From a candidate division KSB1 bacterium (GTDB lineage Bacteria; Zhuqueibacterota; Zhuqueibacteria; Zhuqueibacterales; Zhuqueibacteraceae): 63,336 nucleotides of DNA. A program made the position numbers and the translations under genes. Positions 15,953 through 25,082 of this stretch are shown here, piece by piece (the first letter of the stretch is position 1; every line of letters begins with the position of its first letter). The notes under the pieces were generated by a model. The model saw only the letters and a list, made by a program, of their open reading frames with translations, searched no databases and was not told the DNA's origin. The DNA is taken from positions 1 to 63,336 of the forward strand of contig JAPDQB010000040.1 in the NCBI GenBank assembly GCA_034506175.1, given 5' to 3'.

Positions 15953-17479
15953 ATGGCGCAATCAGGCGGAAAAATCGATCTGCGGCGGTTGCTGCAAATT
16001 GCCAGACGATGGAAGTGGCTGCTCATTGCACCGCCGATTTTGGCATTGGCGGGCGCTTATGCCTACGTGGTGACAACGCCGCCCCTCTACACTTCCACAA
16101 CCACGATTATGCTGGGAGCGAATCAGGCGATTATTAAAAGCATTACGGATATTGCGCCCGGAACCGAAACCAAGCGCTTGCCGAAAATTACCGATATCGC
16201 TGAGAACATCCGGCAGCAATTACTGGCGGAAAGCACGCTGAACAAAGTTTTGGATCGCACCGATCTCCAACCCAGCCAGAGTATCATCGAACGCGCCGAA
16301 GAGCTGGCGCGCAAGCAGTCTCATGCCGACAAGCAGGAAATCATCCGGAAATTGCAGCTTGAATGGCTCGCCCAAAAAGTGGAAACCGCGCTCTCTTTTC
16401 CCAGGCGCGGCAACTATATTCAATTGAGCATCACGCATGTCAATCCGGACATCGCTTACAATTTGACGAAAAACCTCGCCGAGGTTTTTATTGAAGAATC
16501 ATTGCTGGCGGAAAGCGTTGGGCCGCGCGAAACCTACGTCTTTGCCAGCAAGCAGCTTGAAGAAAACAAACAAAAGCTGGAAGAAGCGCGCGAAAAGCTC
16601 CGCGCCTTTAAAACCAACATGGCGTGGTCGCAAATGCGCAGCGTCGGAATTAATTTGCAAAACGAGGCACAGATCGGCGCGCAGATTAAATCGGTCGATA
16701 TCGAAATTTCCCAGAAACGCGGCCAACTGCAAAGTCTCGACCATCAGCTCGGAGAAATGCGGGATCGCATCGCATTCCAGTTTTCCAGCAAAGCCGGCAG
16801 CTTGCGCGGCCAGATGCTCGATAAAATTTCAAGCGTGGCGCAGTTGATGGTGCAGGCAAGCTGGCGCGACCCACAAGTCATCAAGCTCAATCAAGAGATC
16901 GCGACGCTGCGCGAGGAATTGCAGAACGAGATTCGCGCTTCCGGTGTTGGTGCCGCCAGCAACGGCTATTCCGCGCGCGAGCTGGATTTGGCCGTGGAAC
17001 GGCAAATGACGCTGATGGATTTGGAATTGCTTAACCGGCAAAAGTCGGTTTTAGAGGGATTGGTGCAAATGTACAAACAAAGCTTGACCCAACGGCCTTC
17101 GCAGGATTTGGATTTGGCGCAGCTTCAAAATAATGTCACCAAATTGGAAGAGATCGTCAAAACTTTTGAAGATCAGGTTCGCAGCACCAAATGGGTCGAG
17201 GATTTGCGCCGCAGCGACGCGGAAGTGCGTTATAACATCACCGATCCGGCCAATCGCCCGATTATGCCGAACACCGCCGACCAGCCGAAAATCCTCATCA
17301 TGGCCTTGTTCGGCGGTCTTGGCCTGGGCGTGGGTTTGGTTTATTTGATCGAGTTTTTCGATCATTCATTCAAGTCTGTTGAAGACATCGAGCAAGTTCT
17401 CGGGGTGACAGTGTTGGGAACCGTGCCCAAAATTGAGTTTGGCGAAACCGACCGCGCCAAACGGAAGGCGGCCGTTTAA
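15953..17479 (+). CDS. Wzz/Wzc-type chain-length determinant protein
   Basis: A 508-residue inner-membrane protein. An N-terminal helix ('WLLIAPPILALAGAYAYVVT') and a C-terminal helix ('ILIMALFGGLGLGVGLVYLI') flank a long periplasmic part with coiled coils (about 185-260 and 350-410). The conserved segment before the second helix, 'DPANRPIMPNTADQPK', is typical of the family. There is no fused kinase; the cytoplasmic tail 'SVEDIEQVLGVTVLGTVPKI' matches the activator end that contacts a separate CpsD-type kinase, found at 21203. AAGGGAAA precedes the ATG. It sets chain length in Wzy-type polymerisation. Confidence 0.92.
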   Translation: MAQSGGKIDLRRLLQIARRWKWLLIAPPILALAGAYAYVVTTPPLYTSTTTIMLGANQAIIKSITDIAPGTETKRLPKITDIAENIRQQLLAESTLNKVLDRTDLQPSQSIIERAEELARKQSHADKQEIIRKLQLEWLAQKVETALSFPRRGNYIQLSITHVNPDIAYNLTKNLAEVFIEESLLAESVGPRETYVFASKQLEENKQKLEEAREKLRAFKTNMAWSQMRSVGINLQNEAQIGAQIKSVDIEISQKRGQLQSLDHQLGEMRDRIAFQFSSKAGSLRGQMLDKISSVAQLMVQASWRDPQVIKLNQEIATLREELQNEIRASGVGAASNGYSARELDLAVERQMTLMDLELLNRQKSVLEGLVQMYKQSLTQRPSQDLDLAQLQNNVTKLEEIVKTFEDQVRSTKWVEDLRRSDAEVRYNITDPANRPIMPNTADQPKILIMALFGGLGLGVGLVYLIEFFDHSFKSVEDIEQVLGVTVLGTVPKIEFGETDRAKRKAAV

Positions 17480-17491
17480 GATGGTAAAAGT

Positions 17492-17535
17492 GTTGGCCGG
17501 TTTGCAGTCAGCGCTTAACCGGTGAACCGGCCAAC
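17492..17535. repeat. 11-bp inverted repeat between the Wzz-like and STAS genes
   Basis: GTTGGCCGGTT (17492-17502) and AACCGGCCAAC (17525-17535) are perfect inverted copies with a 22-base loop, immediately after the chain-length gene. There is no T-run. It could be a repeat of the intergenic family seen elsewhere or a weak attenuator. Confidence 0.55.
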
Positions 17536-17563
17536 TGTCAACGAATTTTCCAAGAGGCAGATT

Positions 17564-19810
17564 TTGGCTATTGAGAGACGTCTGGTCGACGCGGTTGAAA
17601 TCACCGAAAGTCAAATTCATATCATCCGGTTGAAAGGCATCTTTGATGCTTCCACGGTGAATGAATTCGAAAAAGTGGTGAGCTATCTCCTGGCCAGGCA
17701 ATTTTTCAAAATGGTTGTCGACCTCGGCAGTGTCGAGTTTATTTCCTCGGCGGGCTGGGGCGCGTTCACGGGAGAACTGCGCCGTGTTCGTGAAAATGAC
17801 GGTGACATCAAGCTCGCGGGCATGAGCCCGGATGTTTTTGATGTTTTTCTGCTGCTCGAGCTCGATCGTTTCATCAGTTCTTATGATACGGAAGAAGAGG
17901 CCATCAGAGCTTTTCGGCAACCCGAGCCTGCTCCGGAACCCGTGCCTGAACGGATGAGCATGCCGTCGTATCAGAAAACGCCTCCAACGACGCCGGCGAA
18001 AGAAATGAGTGAAACAAACGTGCTGGCTGTTTATGCCGGCAGGCCTCCCGCGCTTTCATCCGGCGATCAAGCTGAATATCGACGATCGTATCCCGTCGAA
18101 AGCGAAACCGTTCAAGTTGAGGCGGGGCTCGATCAATCCGGCGGAAACGGTTTTGAGCTGGAACAAGATGACATCAACGACGACACCCTTGAAATCGAGG
18201 CCAGTCTTTCGCTGGCCGCCAAGGGTCCGGAAATGTACGAATTGCTGCTGACCAGCGGCCGGCAGGCTTTCGAGCCGGTTGTTCGACAAAGATCTTTGCC
18301 GCCACCTGCACGGCATCCGCAGTTCAATGACATTTATGCGTTTGATGATTCCGCTTCGGCTTTGAATCAACATGAGCAAGATCGTTTTGGCGCTGAAACG
18401 GAATTGCCATATCATCAACATGAGCCTGTCACCGGTGGCGGCGAGCATGAGGAAACGCAGGAATTGAGCGTTTTTTCCGGTTCTGATTTCGATTTTTCCG
18501 GACACGAGCCGATTATTGGCGAAAATGATGAAACGGCCGGAGTTTCCAATTCGATGACTGCGGCCGCCGCTGATTTTCCCGCTCCGGCAGCTCAAACTTC
18601 TTTCAGGCATGATACCGAAGCGTTTTCGGAATTGAGCCTTGATCTTGAAAGCCATTTGCAGCGAAAAGAGCCTCAGGGCGTGGCGTGGAAAGCCCATGAT
18701 GATTTTGGCGATTTTGGCTCCGAGCTGGAAAAGGAATTTTCCGTCAAGCAGCATAAGCACCAGACGCCGAAATTCAATCAACCAATCTTTCCGCCGGAGC
18801 CTGAATCGCCCCAGCCCCCACAAGCGCCTGCGGTTGTTGCGGAGAACAGCGAAAATCATGGCGATGATTTTTCCGAGACGAGCGGCGTCGAGGCGGTTTT
18901 TCCCCAGCCGCCGGCTTACAATAGTAATGGGAATTCAAGCGGAGACTTAACTGAGGACTATCCGCCGCCATTCTCCACGCCGGCCCCCGATTTTTCGCAG
19001 CCCGTGTTTTCTTCTTTTGATACAACGGAAGAAGCTGACGATGATTTGGAGATACATGACATTCACGATCCCTGGATTTTGGAAGAGATCGATACTTTCC
19101 CGGAAGAATATGAGATGGAAGGAGCAAGGGTGGAGGAGGACGAGAGGCCGATTGCGGCGGCGTTGATTTCCGACGATTTTGATTTTAACTGGCAGGCGTC
19201 GGTGTTTACGCCGGAAAACAAATTCGCGCCGATGGGAACTCCGGTGGCGACGCAGCCAAAACAGAAAACTCGAGCCGTTTTGCCGGAAACGGCGTTGTTT
19301 GATGAAACGGAGGTTGCGGCAAGCTTCGAGTCAGACTGGCAAGCTTCGGCGGAGGCGCCGGAAGATGAGACAGCGCCTCAGAAGATGTCGAGCGCCACGC
19401 CGCGAAAGCGCAAGGCTAAAACTGAAATCGCTGCGCCGATGGCGGCATCGTTCGATGATGGGAAGACGGAATCAGGCTCGTCGTCGAGTTTTTCGGACCG
19501 GTTCAAAGCGAAGGGAAAAAGAAAATCAGTTTCGGACCCGACCGCCTTCAAATTGTCGAAAATACCGATGAGCGGTGACGTCACCGAGATGATCCGCGGC
19601 ATTGTTGCGGCTTATCCCGATTATGGCGCAAATATGATTTGCAAGTTTTTGGAGGAACGTGTTGAGCCGCCGGTTTCGATCAGCCGTTCGAAGGTTTATC
19701 GCTATTTGTGCGAGGCCAATCTCAACACACGGCAAAAAAGATTCGAGTATGCCGGCCAGGATTTTGACTGGTCCGGCAGCGAGACTGCGGATGTGGCCGA
19801 AGAAGCGTGA
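17564..19810 (+). CDS. STAS domain - disordered linker - HTH protein
   Basis: A 748-residue protein of unusual build. Residues 5-115 form a STAS domain like anti-sigma-factor antagonists ('IIRLKGIFDASTVNEFEKVV', then 'DLGSVEFISSAGWGAF' with the Ser pair at the usual phospho-site). Residues 120-665 are acidic, Pro/Ser/Gln-rich and probably disordered, with recurring 'DFDF' or 'DFDW' motifs. Residues 670-730 form a homeodomain-like HTH resembling those of transposases and integrases ('AAYPDYGANMICKFLEE', 'ISRSKVYRYLCEANLNTRQ'). No catalytic transposase part is present. The start is uncertain: TTG at 17564 follows AAGAGG, while GTG at 17522 lies in a palindrome. It sits between Wzz-like and CpsD-like genes, so it may regulate or organise EPS production. 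Confidence 0.75.
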   Translation: MAIERRLVDAVEITESQIHIIRLKGIFDASTVNEFEKVVSYLLARQFFKMVVDLGSVEFISSAGWGAFTGELRRVRENDGDIKLAGMSPDVFDVFLLLELDRFISSYDTEEEAIRAFRQPEPAPEPVPERMSMPSYQKTPPTTPAKEMSETNVLAVYAGRPPALSSGDQAEYRRSYPVESETVQVEAGLDQSGGNGFELEQDDINDDTLEIEASLSLAAKGPEMYELLLTSGRQAFEPVVRQRSLPPPARHPQFNDIYAFDDSASALNQHEQDRFGAETELPYHQHEPVTGGGEHEETQELSVFSGSDFDFSGHEPIIGENDETAGVSNSMTAAAADFPAPAAQTSFRHDTEAFSELSLDLESHLQRKEPQGVAWKAHDDFGDFGSELEKEFSVKQHKHQTPKFNQPIFPPEPESPQPPQAPAVVAENSENHGDDFSETSGVEAVFPQPPAYNSNGNSSGDLTEDYPPPFSTPAPDFSQPVFSSFDTTEEADDDLEIHDIHDPWILEEIDTFPEEYEMEGARVEEDERPIAAALISDDFDFNWQASVFTPENKFAPMGTPVATQPKQKTRAVLPETALFDETEVAASFESDWQASAEAPEDETAPQKMSSATPRKRKAKTEIAAPMAASFDDGKTESGSSSSFSDRFKAKGKRKSVSDPTAFKLSKIPMSGDVTEMIRGIVAAYPDYGANMICKFLEERVEPPVSISRSKVYRYLCEANLNTRQKRFEYAGQDFDWSGSETADVAEEA

Positions 19811-19893
19811 TCAACCGGCGGGAGATCGGGGCCGGCTTGCTCCGCTCCCGATTTCAACTCACGGAGTCACTCATTTAGCAGAAGGTTTCACCC

Positions 19894-21012
19894 ATGGGCG
19901 ATTTTGTTTTCAACGATGTTGTGCGGGCCAAAAAAGGCGAATATTTTCTTAAAACGGCCAACAGCAATTATCAGAATCAAATCATCTGTTCTTTTTTCCG
20001 CAATGGGACGCTGATTGCTTCACACCATCAGGATTACGAACCCAAGCTTTCCGAAGAGGCGTTGCTGGCGCGTACGCGTGAATTTCACGAGCAAAAGAAG
20101 TCGGAAATTCAAACGCTGCTGAAGCTGGCCGAAAAATTGAAAGATTCGGATAATGCTGAAACCAAAAATTTGCTCGGACGGGCCTTTTTAAAAAAGGGCT
20201 TGTACGAAGAGGCGATCAACGAGTTCGAGGAGGCGATCATTCTCGACCCTCGCATTTCCGGCCTGTACAATAATCTCGGCATCGCTTATACGGCGGTGGG
20301 CAGACTCGACGAGGCGATTGCGGTTTTGGAACAGGCGATCAGCTTGAAGCCCGAGCGCGCCGATTATCATAACAATCTCGGCACGGCCCATTTGAAAAAG
20401 GAGCAATGTAAAAAAGCGGTGGAGCAATTTCAGCGCGCGCTCAACATCAATCCGTATTATGCCGAGGCCTGTTTTAATCTGGCGCTGGCTTTGGTGCTCA
20501 ACGGCGTGACGAAGGAGGATTTTCATCTCTCGGTCAACAGTCATCAGCGCGTGATCGAGCATTTGGAGAAAGCGGCGAAAATCAACCCGAATTATCGCAA
20601 TGAGCAAATTTTACGCGGCGAAGAATTTCTGCGGCGCAATGAGTATGAGAAGGCTTATGAAGCTTTGGTGCAGGGTCAGCGCAATGCCCACAAGCCAGTG
20701 GATCTGGGTTTTGTGGTGGATTTTTATTTGCAGGTTCTTTATAACACCAAAAAACTCAACAGCGCCGCGATTTGGCGGCACATCCGGCAATTGCAGGATA
20801 TCATCGACAAGCATCCGAATTACGCTGATTTGTACAACCATCTCGGCGTGGCTTATGTGGTGATGAGCAAATTCGTCAATAACAAAGCGGTTCAACAATT
20901 CGAGAAAGCACAGCAAATCAACCCGGCCTTTGACCGCGCCAAACGCAATCAAAAGCTGGCCGAATACGACCACAAGGGCATTCAACTTCTTTTTGACGCC
21001 ATTCTCAAATAG
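19894..21012 (+). CDS. TPR protein of the EPS locus
   Basis: A 372-residue soluble protein. Residues 1-60 form a beta-rich domain ('GEYFLKTANSNYQNQIICSF', 'FRNGTLIASHHQDYE') that I cannot name, followed by a helical linker. From about residue 85 to the end there are tetratricopeptide repeats, for example 'LGRAFLKKGLYEEAINEFEE', 'YNNLGIAYTAVGRLDEAIAV' and 'HNNLGTAHLKKEQCKKAVEQ'. TPRs mediate protein contacts. AGAAGG lies before the ATG. The gene lies between the STAS-HTH gene and the BY-kinase gene on the same strand. It is a likely scaffold or partner of one of these; this is inference from position. Confidence 0.85.
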   Translation: MGDFVFNDVVRAKKGEYFLKTANSNYQNQIICSFFRNGTLIASHHQDYEPKLSEEALLARTREFHEQKKSEIQTLLKLAEKLKDSDNAETKNLLGRAFLKKGLYEEAINEFEEAIILDPRISGLYNNLGIAYTAVGRLDEAIAVLEQAISLKPERADYHNNLGTAHLKKEQCKKAVEQFQRALNINPYYAEACFNLALALVLNGVTKEDFHLSVNSHQRVIEHLEKAAKINPNYRNEQILRGEEFLRRNEYEKAYEALVQGQRNAHKPVDLGFVVDFYLQVLYNTKKLNSAAIWRHIRQLQDIIDKHPNYADLYNHLGVAYVVMSKFVNNKAVQQFEKAQQINPAFDRAKRNQKLAEYDHKGIQLLFDAILK

Positions 21013-21202
21013 ACAAGCAGGTAGGTGTTTAAAATTGAACTGTCTGAAAGTTTATGGCCGAAAATCAAACTCCTGCTGATTGAAAAAAACGCTGATATGA
21101 ATTTTTGAGCAGCGGGCTTCTTCAATCGGTGGGAAAAGTTTTGCCTTTCCAATGTAAATGCTCGGCATGTCTGTCGAGTTACGCTGTTGTGGAGTTGACG
21201 CG

Positions 21203-21988
21203 ATGCAGGTGAATACGATACAAACCGACACCATCGAAACGACGAATAGAACCGCAACCAAAACCGTTCCGGTAAAAACTGCGCGGCGCGAGGCTTTTTT
21301 CGCCCATTTTGCCGACGAGTCGCCGGGCGCCAATGAATTTCGCCGGCTGTATTCCAAGCTCAAGAATCTCTACGGCGCGGCGGAGATGAAAAATTTTCTC
21401 GTCACCAGCTCGATGATGAGCGAAGGCAAGAGCACCGCCTCGGCGCTGCTGGCTTGCACGATCGCGCGTTATCGCAACACCAAAACCATTCTGGTCGATT
21501 GTGATTTGCGCCGGCCCCGTGTGCACAAGCTTTTTGGTTTGCCGAAAGAAGAAGGCGTGGCCGACGTTTTGAACGGTGCGCGCAAGCTGGACACCTGTTT
21601 CAAGCGCACCACGATTGAGAATTTGCGTCTCTTGACCGCCGGCACGGAGGTTGACAATCCGACCGAGCTGTTTAACTCGCCACGCTTGCGAGATTTGTTT
21701 TCGGAGATCAAATTTTATTTTGACACGGTGATCGTCGATTCGCCGCCGGTGATTCCGGTGACCGATACGCTGATTCTCAGCCCGGAGATGGACGGCGCGC
21801 TGATGGTGGTGAAGGCCGGCGAAACGCACAAAGAAGTGGTCAAACGCGCCGTCGATATGATGCGCAACGCCGGTTTCAATATTCTCGGTGTCATCGTCAA
21901 CAATCAAAAGTCGGTTCTCCCGTATTATTACGACCAGTCTTACTACGGTTACAAGTATTACGTTCGCGAAGACAAAAAGAGGAAATAA
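21203..21988 (+). CDS. CpsD/CapB-type bacterial tyrosine kinase
   Basis: A 261-residue P-loop protein. Walker A is 'SSMMSEGKSTAS', Walker A-prime is 'ILVDCDLRRPRVHKLFG' and Walker B is 'FDTVIVDSPPV'. The C-terminus carries the tyrosine cluster typical of BY-kinases ('PYYYDQSYYGYKYYV'), the site of autophosphorylation. It lacks membrane helices and so depends on the Wzz-like protein at 15953 as membrane activator, the split arrangement usual outside Proteobacteria. The ATG at 21203 has GGAG 9 bases upstream; the frame is open from 21158. The epimerase gene follows after 8 bases. Confidence 0.92.
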   Translation: MQVNTIQTDTIETTNRTATKTVPVKTARREAFFAHFADESPGANEFRRLYSKLKNLYGAAEMKNFLVTSSMMSEGKSTASALLACTIARYRNTKTILVDCDLRRPRVHKLFGLPKEEGVADVLNGARKLDTCFKRTTIENLRLLTAGTEVDNPTELFNSPRLRDLFSEIKFYFDTVIVDSPPVIPVTDTLILSPEMDGALMVVKAGETHKEVVKRAVDMMRNAGFNILGVIVNNQKSVLPYYYDQSYYGYKYYVREDKKRK

Positions 21989-21996
21989 AGGCATTC

Positions 21997-22932
21997 ATGG
22001 CACATTATCTCGTTACTGGCGGCGGTGGTTTTATCGGTTCCAACCTTGTGCAGGCTTTGGTCGAGCGCGGCCAGCGCGTGCGCGTGTTGGATAATTTCGC
22101 CACCGGCCGGCGGCAGAATCTCGCCGGCTTGGAAAATCAAATTGAGTTGATCGAGGGCGATATACGTGATGCGGCGACTGCTGACCGCGCCGTGGCCGGC
22201 GCCGATTACGTCCTGCATCAAGCGGCGCTCGGCTCGGTGCCGCGGTCAGTGCAAGATCCGCTCACTTCGAATGAAGTGAATGTGAACGGGACGCTCAATT
22301 TGCTTTGGGCCGCGAAGAAGGCGCGCGTCAAGCGCTTCGTGATCGCCTCGTCCTCCTCGATTTACGGCAACACGCCGCAACTGCCGAAAGATGAGAGTAT
22401 GCTGCCGAATCCGATTTCGCCCTATGCCGTTTCCAAGCTCGCGTCGGAGCGTTACACTTTGTCGTTCAACGCGGTCTACGGCTTGCCAACGGTGGCGTTG
22501 CGGTATTTCAACGTTTTCGGGCCCAAACAGGATCCGGCTTCGCAATATGCCGCGGTGATCCCGCGTTTTATCACCGCGCTGATGAAGGGCCAGTCGCCGG
22601 TGATCTACGGCGATGGCGAGCAATCGCGGGATTTTACATACGTTGATAATGTCGTGCAAGCCAATCTTCTTGCCTGCGCGGCGCCGGAAGCGCCGGGCCA
22701 GGTGATGAATATTGCCTGCGGCGATCGCTATTCTTTAAACACCGTGCTGCAGCTTCTTGCCGAAATCATGGACAAAGCAGTGCAGCCGATTTATGAAACC
22801 GAACGTCCCGGCGACGTGAAGCACTCGCTGGCTTCCATCGCGCGGGCGCAAAAAATTTTGGGATTTTCACCGGCAATCAATTTCAGGGAAGGCTTGAAAC
22901 GCACGGTCGCGTGGTTTTTGCAGAATACTTAA
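21997..22932 (+). CDS. WbpP/GalE-like nucleotide-sugar 4-epimerase
   Basis: A 311-residue extended short-chain dehydrogenase. The NAD-binding motif is 'GGGGFIGSNLVQAL', the catalytic Tyr and Lys lie in 'SPYAVSKLASERY', and 'AALGSVPRSVQDPLTSNEV' is typical of UDP-GlcNAc/GalNAc 4-epimerases of the WbpP branch. It would interconvert C4 epimers of a UDP-sugar for the EPS pathway. The substrate (acetylated or not) cannot be proven from sequence. AAAGG lies 6 bases before the ATG, and it is closely spaced after the BY-kinase gene. Confidence 0.88.
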   Translation: MAHYLVTGGGGFIGSNLVQALVERGQRVRVLDNFATGRRQNLAGLENQIELIEGDIRDAATADRAVAGADYVLHQAALGSVPRSVQDPLTSNEVNVNGTLNLLWAAKKARVKRFVIASSSSIYGNTPQLPKDESMLPNPISPYAVSKLASERYTLSFNAVYGLPTVALRYFNVFGPKQDPASQYAAVIPRFITALMKGQSPVIYGDGEQSRDFTYVDNVVQANLLACAAPEAPGQVMNIACGDRYSLNTVLQLLAEIMDKAVQPIYETERPGDVKHSLASIARAQKILGFSPAINFREGLKRTVAWFLQNT

Positions 22933-23024
22933 AAGAAAAGGAAAAACAAACTCCAAAAAGCAGTCCCAATTTATCATCGGATTTTTTGCTTTTTGCCGTT
23001 TGCTGCTTCTTCGATTTGGCATCC

Positions 23025-23927
23025 ATGAGCATTTTGAACGCATTGACGATTGATGTCGAAGAATGGTTTCATGTCTCCCTGTTCCGCCGAAAAATTCGCC
23101 GCGAGGAGTGGGATAGCTTAAAAAGCACAGTCGTCGCCAACACCTGTCTGGTGTTGAGAATTTTGGCGGAGAAAAACGTTCGGGCCACATTTTTCGTCCT
23201 CGGCTGGGTGGCCGAGCGTTATCCTGAAATCGTGATCGCCATTCAGGAACACGGCCACGAGATCGGCTCGCATACCTACTCGCATCAAATCATTTACGAG
23301 CAAAGCCGTCAGGAATTTACCGCCGACGTCCGGCATTCCATTGCGATTCTCGAAGATTTGACCCGGGAATCGGTCAATAGCTTTCGCGCGCCGAGTTATT
23401 CCATCACGCGCTCCTCGTTGTGGGCGTGGGAAGCTCTGGCCGATCTCGGCCTGACTTGCGATTCCAGCATTTTTCCGGTTAAGCACGATTTGTACGGCAT
23501 TCCCGATGCGCCCCGCTTTCCGTTTTATATAAACTTGAAAAATTACCCGCGCTTGGTTGAGGTGCCGCTGTCCACGATTCAACTGCACGGCAAAAATATT
23601 CCCATGGCCGGAGGCGGCTATCTCCGGCTTTATCCCTATTGGTTCATTCGTCACAGCATTCGCCGCATCAATGGTGAGGGGCGGCCGGCCATCATTTATC
23701 TCCATCCCTGGGAGCTTGATCCCGATCTCCCGCGCCTGAAGATCGGATTTTTCAAGGAACTGCGGCATTACGGCAATCTGAGTTTGATGGAAGAGAAACT
23801 GCGTCGTTTGCTGGACGAATTTTCTTTCGGCCCGTTGCGCCAGGTTTTGAGCGTTACTCCCATTCAAAATGACTGGCCGGTGACCACGCCGCTCAACGGC
23901 AAGGGTATTCTCCCGCCGCAGTCGTGA
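23025..23927 (+). CDS. DUF3473-like polysaccharide deacetylase (XrtA-system type)
   Basis: A 300-residue CE4-type deacetylase. The N-terminus 'ALTIDVEEWFHVSLF' carries the catalytic and metal-binding Asp in the form typical of XrtA/PEP-CTERM-associated deacetylases. 'GSHTYSHQ' gives the two metal His residues, and 'FRAPSYSIT' is the next family motif. The C-terminal part, 'YLRLYPYWFIRHSIRRIN' and 'IIYLHPWELDPDLPRL', fits the DUF3473 extension. It removes N-acetyl groups from glycan. The frame is open from 22911, but the upstream part overlaps the epimerase end and is not protein-like, so the ATG at 23025 is used. Confidence 0.9.
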   Translation: MSILNALTIDVEEWFHVSLFRRKIRREEWDSLKSTVVANTCLVLRILAEKNVRATFFVLGWVAERYPEIVIAIQEHGHEIGSHTYSHQIIYEQSRQEFTADVRHSIAILEDLTRESVNSFRAPSYSITRSSLWAWEALADLGLTCDSSIFPVKHDLYGIPDAPRFPFYINLKNYPRLVEVPLSTIQLHGKNIPMAGGGYLRLYPYWFIRHSIRRINGEGRPAIIYLHPWELDPDLPRLKIGFFKELRHYGNLSLMEEKLRRLLDEFSFGPLRQVLSVTPIQNDWPVTTPLNGKGILPPQS

Positions 23928-23946
23928 GGTTTGCTTTGAGATTGAC

Positions 23947-24972
23947 ATGAAGATTACCCTGTTCGATTCGGAAACCGCCCTGTGGGACGATTTCGTGCTG
24001 CGGCACCCTGCGGCGCGCTGCCCTCATCTTGGCGGTTGGAAAAAAGTGATTGAAGAAAGCTTTGACCATTCGTGTTTTTATTTGATGGCCAGGGAAAACG
24101 GCGTGATTCACGGCATTTTGCCGCTGGTGCATCTACGCAGCCGCCTGTTCGGATCGTTTTTGATCTCGCTGCCATTTTTGAATTACGGCGGCATTGTCGC
24201 GACCGATGCCGAAGCCCGGCAAAGTTTGTTTGACTCTGCGTGCGATCTGGCAACCGAACGCGGCGCCGCTTATGTCGAATTGCGCCATGAAGCGCCGCTG
24301 TTGGAAAATGCGCCCACCAAGCAGCACAAAGTGACCATGCGGCTTGATTTGCCGAATGATCCGGAGATTTTGTGGAAGCAGCTCAAGCCCGCCGTGCGCT
24401 CCCAAATTCGCAAGCCGAAGAAGCTTGGCCTTGTCGTTCGCTTCGGGCGTGAGGAGGAACTGGAAAATTTTTACGAGGTTTTTTCCATCAACATGCGCGA
24501 TCTTGGCACGCCGGTTTATCCGAAAAATTTCTTTGCGAGCATTCTCAAAAATTTTCCCATCTCGAGCTGGATTTGCTCCGTGCTGATGAACGGCCGGCCG
24601 CTTGCCGCCGGTTTGGTTTGCGGTTTTCGCGAGACGCTGGAAATTCCGTGGGCGTCGAGCCTGCGCCGGTATAATTCTCTCGCGGCCAACATGCTGCTCT
24701 ATTGGTCGGTTTTGGAATTTGCCATCCAAAAAGGTTACAAATGTTTTGACTTCGGCCGGTGCTCGCCCGGTGAAGGCACTTACAAATTTAAAGCGCAGTG
24801 GGGCGCGCAACCGGCGCCGCTGCACTGGCAATATTGGCTGGCGAACGGCCGTCAAATGCCGGATCTCAGCCCCAAGAACGACAAATATCAATTGGCCATT
24901 CGCCTCTGGCAGAGATTGCCGCTGTTTGTGACCCGGCTGATCGGCCCGACGATCATTCGCAATATTCCCTGA
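23947..24972 (+). CDS. FemAB-like GNAT-fold protein (XrtA-system type)
   Basis: A 341-residue cytoplasmic protein with two GNAT-like subdomains. Residues 1-150 include 'HPAARCPHLGGWKKVIEESF' and 'FLISLPFLNYGGIVA'. Residues 160-320 include 'LKPAVRSQIRKPKKLGL' and 'YKCFDFGRCSPGEGTYKFK', which are characteristic of FemAB-family proteins found in PEP-CTERM/XrtA loci. FemAB relatives transfer aminoacyl groups from tRNA to wall precursors; the substrate in EPS loci is unknown. It starts 20 bases after the deacetylase stop, as in known XrtA clusters. Confidence 0.88.
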   Translation: MKITLFDSETALWDDFVLRHPAARCPHLGGWKKVIEESFDHSCFYLMARENGVIHGILPLVHLRSRLFGSFLISLPFLNYGGIVATDAEARQSLFDSACDLATERGAAYVELRHEAPLLENAPTKQHKVTMRLDLPNDPEILWKQLKPAVRSQIRKPKKLGLVVRFGREEELENFYEVFSINMRDLGTPVYPKNFFASILKNFPISSWICSVLMNGRPLAAGLVCGFRETLEIPWASSLRRYNSLAANMLLYWSVLEFAIQKGYKCFDFGRCSPGEGTYKFKAQWGAQPAPLHWQYWLANGRQMPDLSPKNDKYQLAIRLWQRLPLFVTRLIGPTIIRNIP

Positions 24973-24993
24973 ACTGGACGAGAAAAATATCGC

Positions 24994-25069
24994 CCACAGA
25001 ATTGGAACGGCCACAGAATTGAAGATAAAATTTCTCAAAATCATTTTTGTGGATTTTCGTTTTCTGTGG
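24994..25069. repeat. Short CCACAGAATTG repeats in a gap
   Basis: CCACAGAATTG occurs at 24994-25004 and 25011-25021, and its partial inverse TTCTGTGG at 25062-25069. They occupy the 110-base gap before the GT2 gene. This is low-complexity repeat DNA with no evident regulatory meaning. Confidence 0.5.
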
Positions 25070-25082
25070 AACAAAAACTTCT

